Source: an uncultured Thermomicrobiales bacterium
Lineage (GTDB): Bacteria > Chloroflexota > Chloroflexia > Thermomicrobiales > UBA6265
Assembly: GCA_902806395.1 (NCBI GenBank)
Contig: CADCWH010000381.1
Span: forward strand, 1-7,996
DNA length: 7,996 bases
Reading direction: 5' to 3'
This document shows, piece after piece, positions 1-5,502 of the stretch; position 1 is the stretch's first letter, and the number at the start of each line of letters is the position of its first letter. The translations under genes were made by a program, and so were the position numbers. The notes beneath the pieces were generated by a model. The model searched no databases. It was not told where the DNA came from and saw only the letters and a list, made by a program, of their open reading frames with translations.

Positions 1-156
1 CCATGCGCCGAACAGGAGCCGGCCGATCCGGTGACGATCGTCGGCCGCCGGGTCGGGGAGGACCGCGGGTCTAGGGCAGCGGCCACACGTGGTCCCGAAA
101 ATGCCTGGCGCTCCGCCGTGCAGGTCATCAACCGGATGCCGTACCGGCTGACATGA
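1..156 (+). CDS. C-terminal fragment of an unrecognised protein (5' end outside window)
   Basis: Frame 1 is open from the first base to a TGA at 154-156 and encodes 51 residues ending in VINRMPYRLT. A hand count gives G or C at 40 of 51 third positions (78%) against 31 of 51 second positions (61%). That is the pattern expected of a real coding frame in a GC-rich genome. The fragment mixes charged and hydrophobic residues (for example DPVTIVGRR and AWRSAVQVI) and shows no membrane helix or motif I can name. It is too short to assign a function. The antisense frame over the same bases is also open, so the strand is not certain. No gene follows it on the same strand for about 2.7 kb. Confidence 0.4.
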   Translation, partial: PCAEQEPADPVTIVGRRVGEDRGSRAAATRGPENAWRSAVQVINRMPYRLT

Positions 157-357
157 CGCCACCTGTCGCATCCCTGGGGTGCGTTGCGCCCGCCCCCCGC
201 ACTGCCGTGACTGATTAGGCTGGATCGCCATCCTGTTAGGCTGGATCGCCATCCTGGTCTCGGTCGTCTAGGCATCCCTTGAGACACGTGCTTGATGGGC
301 AGTGCCCGCTCTCGCCCGAGCGATCACCCCATCGTCCGCCCGACCCCCCACCTGCGA
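157..357. other. Non-coding interval with tandem repeat
   Basis: This stretch lies between the end of the left-edge fragment and the stop codon of the 2TM gene, which reads toward it. The two genes therefore converge here. I see no convincing coding frame and no hairpin followed by a T run on either strand. The only clear structure is the 21-bp direct duplication described separately. Confidence 0.5.
215..256. repeat. Exact 21-bp tandem duplication
   Basis: Bases 215-235 and 236-256 are identical and directly adjacent. Each unit begins TTAGGCTGGATCG and ends GCCATCCTG, and contains a small dyad (GGAT, four bases, ATCC). The unit is two helical turns long, so both copies of the dyad face the same side of the DNA. 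The unit is also a multiple of three: read from 215 it gives LGWIAIL twice, then VSVV and a TAG stop at 269-271. That frame is closed by a TGA at 212-214 and has no ordinary start codon. It could be a remnant of a small membrane protein or a pure DNA feature. Confidence 0.85.
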
Positions 358-1674
358 TCACGATCGGACCGGCCCGGGCCCGACCCCGTCCTCGCCCGGC
401 GTGGGAAAGCGTCGGTCGGGGTTGGATATTCGGGTCGGCCTCGGTCCCATCCCGCTCCCCGCACCACTCTCCGGTGGCCCTTCGGTGTCCCCGGAGGGTG
501 CCTGGTCGGCCACTCCATCACCCGGTTCCGGCGGGTTCATCGCGCCCGGTGGCACGACCCCGGCTTCCACGACGACGGGGCGCCCACCAGGACCGCCAGA
601 TCCCGGGGTGGCTGCCGTGGAGGCCGGGTCCAACGGCGAGGACACGGGCCAGGGACGCGGGGTGCCCGCCGCGCCACGGACGTCCGACGCCGATCTACCA
701 TCCCGCGCCACGGCCGTGGGCCTCTCCCGGGCGCCTGGTGGCCTGGGCTCATTTGGCGTCAGACTCGCCATCGTACCGGAGTCTCCGTCCCTCCTTGGGG
801 CGGAAGTCGACCCAGCGGGCACATCCGACCATCCCCGGTCCGGCATAGGTCGGTAGGGGTCGATCGTCGGCGTTCGGTCTCCCGGCTCCATCGGTCGTCC
901 GATGCCCGGGCCAGGGGACGAGACTGACTGTCCCGTCGCGGCGTTCACCGGGCCGCCCCGGGGCTGCGGAGGTAACGACCGCCGGTTGGAACGCAGCCTC
1001 CCGGCCGTCGCCATCACCCACCTCGGCAGCCTCGCCGACCGACTCCACTGACCTCCCGGAACGCCACTGCCACGGTCCGCCCGGCCCGCCACATCGGCCA
1101 ACGATGCCGCTCTCTGGGGCCTGAAGCGAGCCGTCGGCGGCGGCGCGGCCGGGGCCGCGGCAGCGGGAACCGGGGCCGGGCTACTCTGGGCCTCCCGCCC
1201 GTAGATCTCCCGACCGGTGTCCCTCACCTCGGGGGCACGGTGGGTTTGGGTCACAGTGACCGGCAGCACCGGACTGGATGTCTCCGTCGCAGAGGCCATC
1301 CGACTCCCGGCTCGTCCGTCAGGCCCGGCCAGGCCCGGCGTCGTCTCCCAGGCTGGCCCGCCCGCGGGGTGCAACGCGGCGCCCTGCCCACGGTCTCCGG
1401 GGTCATCGCGATAGTCAGTCCCGACCTCAGGCTGACGCATCACCGTCGCCGCCGCGACGATCGCCGCGTGGACCAGCACCAGCAATCCCCACGGCACGAC
1501 GATCCACGGGGCCGGGAATGCGAGTCCGGCGGGGTCCCGGATCACGCCCCGGACCAGGAGTCCGAATGCCGACAATAGGTAGATCCCGGCATGCGTCGTT
1601 AACGGCCCGGACCCCAAGATGACCCGCTCGACCTTGGCCAAGGCTACTGTCGCGTCGATCCCGCCTCGTGCCAT
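358..1674 (-). CDS. 2TM-domain membrane protein with long Pro/Gly-rich tail
   Basis: The start is taken as ATG at 1672-1674 because AGGGGGA (1681-1687) lies six bases upstream. An in-frame ATG at 1791 would add 39 residues that look non-coding. The predicted protein has 438 residues. Residues 28-78 fit the 2TM family pattern: HAGIYLLSAFGLLV forms the first helix, and PWIVVPWGLLVLVHAAIV the second, with the characteristic PWG and VLVHA. The remaining 360 or so residues are rich in Pro, Gly, Ser, Arg and Thr, have no hydrophobic segment, and are probably disordered and cytoplasmic. 2TM domains usually occur in short proteins or fused to signalling modules, and their role is unknown. The long tail is unusual. 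The stop of the upstream DinB-like gene lies 174 bp away on the same strand, so co-transcription is possible. Overlapping plus-strand frames in the distal tail make the extreme C-terminus less certain. Confidence 0.6.
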   Translation of the reverse strand: MARGGIDATVALAKVERVILGSGPLTTHAGIYLLSAFGLLVRGVIRDPAGLAFPAPWIVVPWGLLVLVHAAIVAAATVMRQPEVGTDYRDDPGDRGQGAALHPAGGPAWETTPGLAGPDGRAGSRMASATETSSPVLPVTVTQTHRAPEVRDTGREIYGREAQSSPAPVPAAAAPAAPPPTARFRPQRAASLADVAGRADRGSGVPGGQWSRSARLPRWVMATAGRLRSNRRSLPPQPRGGPVNAATGQSVSSPGPGIGRPMEPGDRTPTIDPYRPMPDRGWSDVPAGSTSAPRRDGDSGTMASLTPNEPRPPGARERPTAVARDGRSASDVRGAAGTPRPWPVSSPLDPASTAATPGSGGPGGRPVVVEAGVVPPGAMNPPEPGDGVADQAPSGDTEGPPESGAGSGMGPRPTRISNPDRRFPTPGEDGVGPGPVRS

Positions 1675-1680
1675 GGCCGC

Positions 1681-1687
1681 TCCCCCT
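1681..1687 (-). promoter_or_regulatory. Ribosome binding site of the 2TM gene
   Basis: The minus strand reads AGGGGGA, then six bases, then ATG at 1674. This spacing favours the 438-residue product over the 477-residue frame that starts at 1791. Confidence 0.6.
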
Positions 1688-1848
1688 GACCATTCCCCTC
1701 GTTCTCCCCGCACGCCCCCGTCGACGTCCCACCCTCGACGCCCGTCGCTGAGTCGAACATCCACGTCACCGAACCGAGCGACCAACGCCACGCCAGCCCA
1801 TCCCGACGTTGGGGCTTCGCCGCGGCGCCAGTCCCGGCACCCCAGATG

Positions 1849-2370
1849 TCAGGACCGGGTCGTCGTCGCCAGCGAGTCGCGGCCAGTGCTCGACGGGCCC
1901 GGGTCGGGGGCACCGAGGATGCCGTTGATCCGCTCCAGGTGGATGCGGTCGTTCTGCAGCAACTGTTCTATCCGGTGGGTGATCGTCTTGCCGCCTTCGA
2001 TCGCCTGCGTCCACTCGTCGGCGGCCAGTCCCCGAAGCATCGCCAGGGTCGACTCCCGCGCGGTGCCGAACTGGGACAGCATGACGTTGGTGGTGTCCTG
2101 GCCCTCGTGCTCGGTCCCGATCACCGGAGCCTCATCGTGGAGGAACTCCGGCATCGGCACGCCCGTGATCCGCTCCTTCAACGCCTGGGAGAACCGCAAC
2201 TCGCTGTCACGCAGGCGCTTCACCACCTCCCGCACGCTGCCGTCCCGCCCACTGGCCATGGCCAGCCGATCCTCGGGCATGGGACGGACCTGCATGTTGA
2301 GGACCCGGTAGGTGGCGATCAACCCCTCGATCAGCGACTGCTCCGACGTGGTCTTGGTCTGGTCCGACAT
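1849..2370 (-). CDS. DinB/YfiT-like four-helix protein
   Basis: The start is ATG at 2368-2370, preceded by GAGGAG (2378-2383) at an ideal seven-base spacing. The frame stays open upstream to 2607, with an alternative ATG at 2491-2493. The 173-residue product is mostly helical and fits the DinB/YfiT fold. It has an N-terminal helix (IEGLIATYRVL), then SVREVVKRLRDSELRF at 45-60, and a closing helix with THRIEQLLQNDRIHLERI at 131-148. DinB proteins normally bind a metal through a His in the second helix and an HxxxH in the last. Here the helix-2 position is R52 or a neighbour, and the HxxxH reads N140-D-R-I-H144, so only H144 is clearly kept. Some family members are thiol-dependent transferases or hydrolases, but the weak metal site makes catalysis doubtful. 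The last 20 residues are Ser/Thr/Gly-rich and probably disordered. The assignment rests on motif pattern alone. Confidence 0.72.
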   Translation of the reverse strand: MSDQTKTTSEQSLIEGLIATYRVLNMQVRPMPEDRLAMASGRDGSVREVVKRLRDSELRFSQALKERITGVPMPEFLHDEAPVIGTEHEGQDTTNVMLSQFGTARESTLAMLRGLAADEWTQAIEGGKTITHRIEQLLQNDRIHLERINGILGAPDPGPSSTGRDSLATTTRS

Positions 2371-2377
2371 CGCGTCT

Positions 2378-2383
2378 CTCCTC
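2378..2383 (-). promoter_or_regulatory. Ribosome binding site of the DinB-like gene
   Basis: GAGGAG on the minus strand sits seven bases before the ATG at 2370. It selects the 173-residue start over the longer in-frame alternatives. Confidence 0.75.
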
Positions 2384-2508
2384 AACGATTCCCTGTCGCG
2401 TGGCGTCAGGTGGTAGTCGTCCGGGGCCGTGGCGTCGCGCAACGGGTCATCTGCGGTGAGGGCCGGGGACGCGGCCCACGTCCCATCCGGCATCCCCGTT
2501 CCCGGCGG

Positions 2509-2517
2509 ATTGTAGCA
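2509..2517 (-). promoter_or_regulatory. Extended -10 promoter candidate for the DinB-like gene
   Basis: The minus strand reads TGC-TACAAT. TACAAT (2514 down to 2509) matches the TATAAT consensus at five of six bases, and the TG one base upstream makes it an extended -10. No good -35 hexamer is visible at 16-18 bp, which extended -10 promoters can tolerate. Transcription would start near 2502, leaving a leader of about 130 bases before the chosen start, or almost none before the alternative ATG at 2493. Confidence 0.4.
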
Positions 2518-2743
2518 GTCACCCCGACGGTCGGCCCTCGCCTTCTCAGCGAGACCCCGCACGATCCTCGCCCCTCCGTCAAGCCGCCGTCCCGGCGACG
2601 CCCCCACCTCGCAGCCGTCCCCCCGCCTAATAGCGCCTGATCCACCTGTCCGGACGGGCGATCGACCACCACGGGGCGGCTCGGTCCCGCCCGTCTCCCG
2701 AACAGGGCCCCGACCGCGGCCGGATCGGCACCCGAGGCGTGTC

Positions 2744-2760
2744 CACCCGCCCCACGGGTG
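2744..2760. repeat. Inverted repeat overlapping the rightward promoter
   Basis: CACCCG (2744-2749) and CGGGTG (2755-2760) are perfect complements around a five-base centre. The right arm ends on the TG of the extended -10. The position suits an operator, but a 6-bp dyad in GC-rich DNA may be chance. Confidence 0.3.
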
Positions 2761-2767
2761 CTAGACT
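2759..2767 (+). promoter_or_regulatory. Extended -10 promoter candidate for the zinc-ribbon gene
   Basis: TGC-TAGACT is an extended -10 with four of six matches to TATAAT. The -35 region (around 2739-2745, GTGTCCA) is poor. The same CTAGACTG octamer recurs ahead of the transporter gene at 3262-3269, which raises confidence in both. The leader would be about 90 bases. Confidence 0.4.
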
Positions 2768-2769
2768 GA

Positions 2770-2790
2770 CCACGCCTCGGGCGAGCGTGG
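2770..2790 (+). repeat. Small hairpin at the predicted transcript 5' end
   Basis: CCACGC (2770-2775) pairs with GCGTGG (2785-2790). Inside it, after a bulged C, TCG pairs with CGA. The stem lies at or just after the expected transcription start, so it could cap the mRNA or act as an operator. There is no T tract, so it is not a terminator. Confidence 0.35.
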
Positions 2791-2862
2791 CCGTGCTGCG
2801 CCGTGCCGTGGGTGAGCGGTTCGATCCGATCGGTGAGCGACGACGAGGGGAACGAGACGACC

Positions 2863-3255
2863 ATGGGTTTGGGCATCAGTCGTGACCGCGTCGCCCCCCG
2901 TACCCCACTACGCTGCCCCGTCTGCAGCGGGCCGCTGGACGGGGTGTTGGTGCGTGACCTCGGCGGCGTGACCGGCAATCTGGTCTGGGAGATGCACGCG
3001 GGCCGCTGCCCGGAGCACGGCTGGTTCCAGGCCGAGGTCATCTCGCGTCCGCCCCGCGAGATCTTCCCGGTCGACCGTCCCTTCGGTGCCACTCGTCGCC
3101 TGGTCATCGATGGCCAGGAGGTCTACGCCTTCCCGACCGCCTGGAACAGCGTGCCCCAGGCCGAGAAGCTCAAGCGCACGCCCGATCCCTTCGACGCCGA
3201 TTACTGGCGAGCCGAACCGCTCACCGGCGCCGCCATGGATGACCGCATCCGCTGA
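2863..3255 (+). CDS. Small putative zinc-ribbon protein, function unknown
   Basis: The start is taken as ATG at 2863, with GAGGGG at 2845-2850 upstream. The 12-base gap is longer than ideal. In-frame starts at 2833 (GTG) and 2803 (ATG) would add 10 or 20 residues that look non-coding. The 130-residue product carries CPVC at residues 18-21 and CPEH at 49-52. This is a CxxC...CxxH arrangement that probably binds one zinc ion, with about 27 residues between the knuckles containing NLVWEMHAGR. The rest (FPVDRPFG, RLVIDGQEVYAF, DPFDADYW) looks like a small soluble beta-rich domain with no catalytic motif that I recognise. It has no signal peptide or membrane helix. The 64 bases before the AI-2E gene contain another promoter-like element, so the two genes may be transcribed separately or together. 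DNA, RNA or protein binding are all possible. Confidence 0.75.
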   Translation: MGLGISRDRVAPRTPLRCPVCSGPLDGVLVRDLGGVTGNLVWEMHAGRCPEHGWFQAEVISRPPREIFPVDRPFGATRRLVIDGQEVYAFPTAWNSVPQAEKLKRTPDPFDADYWRAEPLTGAAMDDRIR

Positions 3256-3261
3256 TCCTCT

Positions 3262-3269
3262 CTAGACTG
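3262..3269 (+). promoter_or_regulatory. Promoter candidate for the AI-2E family gene
   Basis: CTAGACTG repeats exactly the octamer at 2761-2768. TAGACT (3263-3268) would be the -10. ATGACC (3239-3244), 18 bases upstream and inside the end of the zinc-ribbon gene, matches TTGACA at four positions. CTAG is generally scarce in bacterial genomes, so finding it in two intergenic regions just ahead of genes is suggestive. The start codon is about 50 bases downstream. Confidence 0.4.
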
Positions 3270-3319
3270 CACGACCGGCCCTCGTTCTTCTCACTTCCGC
3301 CCCCTCTGCAAGGCCCCTC

Positions 3320-4828
3320 ATGCGACATCCCACGCCGACCGACCCCCGGGAGACCTCCGACGCGCCGCTTGGGCCCGGTGGCGTGGGTGGAGACCGCCGC
3401 CCCGGTCTCACCCCATTGACCCTATTCCTGGTCCTGCTCCTCGCCTACGTGATGATCCAGATCCAGCTCGTCCTGATCATCACGCTGCTGGCCCTCGTGT
3501 TCGCCACGGTCATCGAACGGCCCGTCCAGCTCCTGGAGCGCCGCTACGTCCCCCGCGCCGCCGCGATCCTCGCCGTCTACGTCGGCATCATTGGGACGGT
3601 GGTCCTGCTCATCGTCGGCATCGTGCCGACCGTAGGCGAGGAGGCCGGGAACCTCCGTGACCAGCTACCCGGTCAACTCCGGGAGTTGGAAGCCGAATGG
3701 CGCGGCAGCGCCAACCCCATCCTCAGCGGTACCGGTGCCGACCTGATGGATCAGGCCCAGACCGCACTCGACCGCCCGCCCGAACCACCCCAGGACGCCG
3801 CGGTCGGCATCCTGGCCGGCATCGTCGGCGGCATCGTCGGCGCCCTCGCGATGCTCGCCATCACCTTCTACTACATGATGGAGAAACCCCTCCTCAAGAG
3901 TTTGATCCTCGACCAGATGTCCGGCCCGGCACGGGCCCGGACCGCGAAGGTCTGGGATGACGTCGAGAACAAGGTCGGCGGTTGGGTCCGGGGGCAGTTG
4001 ACCCTCTGCCTGATCATCGGGCTCCTGGCCACCGTTGGCTACGGCATCCTGGATGTCCGTTTCTGGCCTGTCCTCGGCCTGATCGCCGGCATCACCGAGA
4101 TCATCCCGATCATCGGCCCCTGGCTCGGCGGCATCCCGGCTGTCATCGTCGCCCTCACCGACGGCTGGCAGAAGGCCGCCTTCGTCGTCGGCTTCATCGT
4201 GATCCTCCAATTGCTGGAGAACACCGTCCTCGTCCCCCGCGTGATGCGCGGTGCGGTCGGCCTGACCCCCTTGACCGTCTTCGTCGCCGTACTGGCCGGG
4301 ACCACCTTCATCGGGCCGGCCGGGGCGGTCCTGGCGATCCCGATCGCGGCCCTGATCCAGGTCGTCCTGACCGACTACCTCGACGCCCGCCGCCTGGCCC
4401 GCCACGCCCCGGGCGAGACCGCCGCTGGCTGGCGCTGGATGCGCAGCGCCCTCTCACCGTCTCGCTCGGTGGAGCCTGGCATGGCCGGGCCCAACCGCGG
4501 GTCGCCGCCGCACCGAACGGCGAGCGGTGCCCCGTATCCCGGTGAAGACCGTCCGTCTCCGGCTGCCGTCACCCCGGCCACCGTTCGCCCGACGCCCGCC
4601 GAGGTCGGCACCGGCCCTCTGGCCACCGGGCCCCGGGCGGGGACGGACCAGGCGGCCCCCACCGATCGGCCGTCCGGGTCCGCCCCCACCACCCCGACCG
4701 CCAGCCGCCGCGGCGCGGCATGGTCCCGTGAGGTCCTCCAGCGTCGCGCTGGCCGCCCGGCCACAGCGCCCCCGACCGCCGCCCCGAACGGCGCTCCCGA
4801 GCCCACCGATCCAGACCCGACCGGCTGA
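3320..4828 (+). CDS. AI-2E family transporter with disordered C-terminal tail
   Basis: This 502-residue membrane protein belongs to the AI-2E transporter family (TqsA/PerM/YdiK/YhhT type). Members have been linked to autoinducer-2 export or cation/proton antiport, but most have no proven substrate. The start is ATG at 3320, with AAGG six bases upstream. Residues 31-361 are the family core. They comprise an N-terminal helix pair (33-63), a third helix (80-103), a soluble segment rich in acidic and amphipathic sequence (104-160), and helices at 160-187 and from about 226 on. The conserved loop IIPIIGPWLGG is at 261-271 and LLENTVLVPRVMRG at 298-311. Residues 362-502 form a Pro/Ala/Thr/Arg-rich tail with no hydrophobic segment. 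Typical members have about 350 residues, so this tail is extra. The first 30 residues are also polar and disordered. Substrate cannot be inferred from the neighbours. Confidence 0.93.
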   Translation: MRHPTPTDPRETSDAPLGPGGVGGDRRPGLTPLTLFLVLLLAYVMIQIQLVLIITLLALVFATVIERPVQLLERRYVPRAAAILAVYVGIIGTVVLLIVGIVPTVGEEAGNLRDQLPGQLRELEAEWRGSANPILSGTGADLMDQAQTALDRPPEPPQDAAVGILAGIVGGIVGALAMLAITFYYMMEKPLLKSLILDQMSGPARARTAKVWDDVENKVGGWVRGQLTLCLIIGLLATVGYGILDVRFWPVLGLIAGITEIIPIIGPWLGGIPAVIVALTDGWQKAAFVVGFIVILQLLENTVLVPRVMRGAVGLTPLTVFVAVLAGTTFIGPAGAVLAIPIAALIQVVLTDYLDARRLARHAPGETAAGWRWMRSALSPSRSVEPGMAGPNRGSPPHRTASGAPYPGEDRPSPAAVTPATVRPTPAEVGTGPLATGPRAGTDQAAPTDRPSGSAPTTPTASRRGAAWSREVLQRRAGRPATAPPTAAPNGAPEPTDPDPTG

Positions 4829-4869
4829 TCTGGCCTCCACCCCAGGTTCGGACCCTGTCCCATCATGGA

Positions 4870-4902
4870 CTGCCGGTCGTCACCTGGCCGAGAAACCGGC
4901 GG
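4870..4902. terminator. Weak hairpin between convergent genes
   Basis: CTGCCGGT (4870-4877) can pair with ACCGGCGG (4895-4902) with one G-T wobble and a 17-base loop. It lies between the convergent stop codons at 4828 and 4910. There is no T tract on either strand, so intrinsic termination is doubtful. Confidence 0.2.
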
Positions 4903-4909
4903 CCCCTCG

Positions 4910-5233
4910 TCAGCCCGGCCCGCCCCCCGGCCCGGGTCGGGGTCGCGGCGGCCGGATCAGGAGAGAGATCTCCTCGTCCAGGATCTCGAAGACGTAGCCA
5001 CCGACCGTCGCCACCGCCGGCGAACTGATCTCCCCCCACCGCACCTCGACTGGCACCCCTCGCACCGTCACGATCCGGGTGGCCTGCATGCTGAAGGCGT
5101 AGCGCGGGTTGCGGTAGATCATCCGCGTCCCGCCCACCTCTTCGACTGCGTCCCGCGCCAGGCCGAACGCCTCGGCCTCGTCGAGCTGGGGTCGCGGCGG
5201 GAAGGGCGGTGTCTCCGGTCCGGGCTCGGTCAT
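4910..5233 (-). CDS. Small conserved-looking protein of unknown function
   Basis: The product is 107 residues long from ATG at 5231-5233. The best upstream match to a binding site is GAGG, about 11 bases away, which is weak. The protein opens with a Pro-rich stretch (MTEPGPETPPFPPRPQ). A likely helix follows (DEAEAFGLARDAVEEV, 18-33), then alternating strand-like segments (TRMIYRNPRYAF, TRIVTVRGVPVEVRWGEI, GYVFEILDEEISLLIRP). It ends in a Pro/Gly tail. It has no cysteines, signal peptide or membrane helix. I recognise no family. The ordered middle and the absence of low-complexity sequence there argue for a real gene. It is convergent with the AI-2E gene (81 bp between stops) and lies 269 bp downstream of the DppC gene on the same strand, so it probably has its own promoter. 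Confidence 0.65.
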   Translation of the reverse strand: MTEPGPETPPFPPRPQLDEAEAFGLARDAVEEVGGTRMIYRNPRYAFSMQATRIVTVRGVPVEVRWGEISSPAVATVGGYVFEILDEEISLLIRPPRPRPGPGGGPG

Positions 5234-5502
5234 GGCGCGTGGTCCTCGGTCGGGCGGGAGACGTGGATAGGGGGTCAGGCGGGCCTCCCCGGAGGCTCAC
5301 CATACCATTCTCTCCTCACCCCTCATCGTTCTGCCCTACCCGGCGTGGCGTCTGGCCGGAGAGCAGCTCTTGACCTCGCCGGTGATCGGACCCACGAGGA
5401 TTCTGTCGAGGGTGACCATCGCCGGAGAATCGCGAGCCTCGACCCCCCACGCGGGATGTCGATGTCCTGGCCCGCCCGAGAGAGGCGGTGGTGCGGCCGA
5501 CC
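5234..5502. other. Intergenic region between the ABC operon and the small gene
   Basis: This region holds the 3' end of the leftward permease operon and the upstream region of the small gene. No intrinsic terminator is visible. A 7-bp inverted repeat (GTCGAGG 5405-5411, CCTCGAC 5437-5443) has a long 25-base loop and no T tract. Near the small gene, the minus strand has TATGGT (-10-like, 5306 down to 5301) and a strong GAGGAG at 5317-5312. No independent gene is supported. Confidence 0.4.
5312..5317 (-). promoter_or_regulatory. Strong Shine-Dalgarno-like site out of frame with the small gene
   Basis: GAGGAG on the minus strand lies eight bases before an ATG at 5303, which is ideal spacing. 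That ATG opens a frame shifted by one base relative to the 107-residue gene starting at 5233. It may be chance, a leader peptide, or a sign that the true start or frame of the small gene differs. Confidence 0.3.

Larger units (their letters stand above)
2371..2862. promoter_or_regulatory. Divergent intergenic region
   Basis: These 492 bases separate the leftward DinB-like gene from the rightward zinc-ribbon gene. Each direction has an extended -10 element of similar sequence: TGCTACAAT leftward and TGCTAGACT rightward. Two small inverted repeats flank the rightward -10. I found no convincing independent gene here. The leftward frame continuous with the DinB-like gene is open to 2607 but shows no family resemblance. 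Confidence 0.5.

Noticed and set aside
279..927. Three overlapping plus-strand frames (190-210 codons) in the first kilobase
   Set aside because: Their products are Arg/Pro/Ser-rich with no motif, and they overlap each other and the tail of the minus-strand 2TM gene. They look like GC-driven open frames.
1619..2640. Plus-strand frames opposite the DinB-like gene
   Set aside because: They are antisense to a gene with a good ribosome site and family-like helices, and their products show no recognisable domain.
2406..3107. Minus-strand 233-codon frame across the divergent intergenic region and the zinc-ribbon gene
   Set aside because: It is antisense to the CxxC/CPEH gene, Arg-rich and without family features.
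3665..4405. Minus-strand 246-codon Asp/Gly/Gln-rich frame inside the AI-2E gene
   Set aside because: It is a mirror of the hydrophobic codons on the other strand (GAC/GTC, GAT/ATC). Its acidic repetitive composition is a typical shadow artefact.
4863..5303. 146-codon minus-strand frame starting at ATG 5303
   Set aside because: Despite its strong ribosome site, the product past residue 25 is the Arg/Gly/Ala-rich shifted frame of the 107-residue gene. I kept the ribosome site as a finding but not the ORF as a gene.
5370..5375. TTGACC as a plus-strand -35
   Set aside because: No -10-like hexamer lies 16-18 bases downstream, and no plus-strand gene follows.
5405..5443. GTCGAGG/CCTCGAC inverted repeat as the terminator of the permease operon
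   Set aside because: The stem is only 7 bp with a 25-base loop and no T tract. This is weak evidence in GC-rich DNA.
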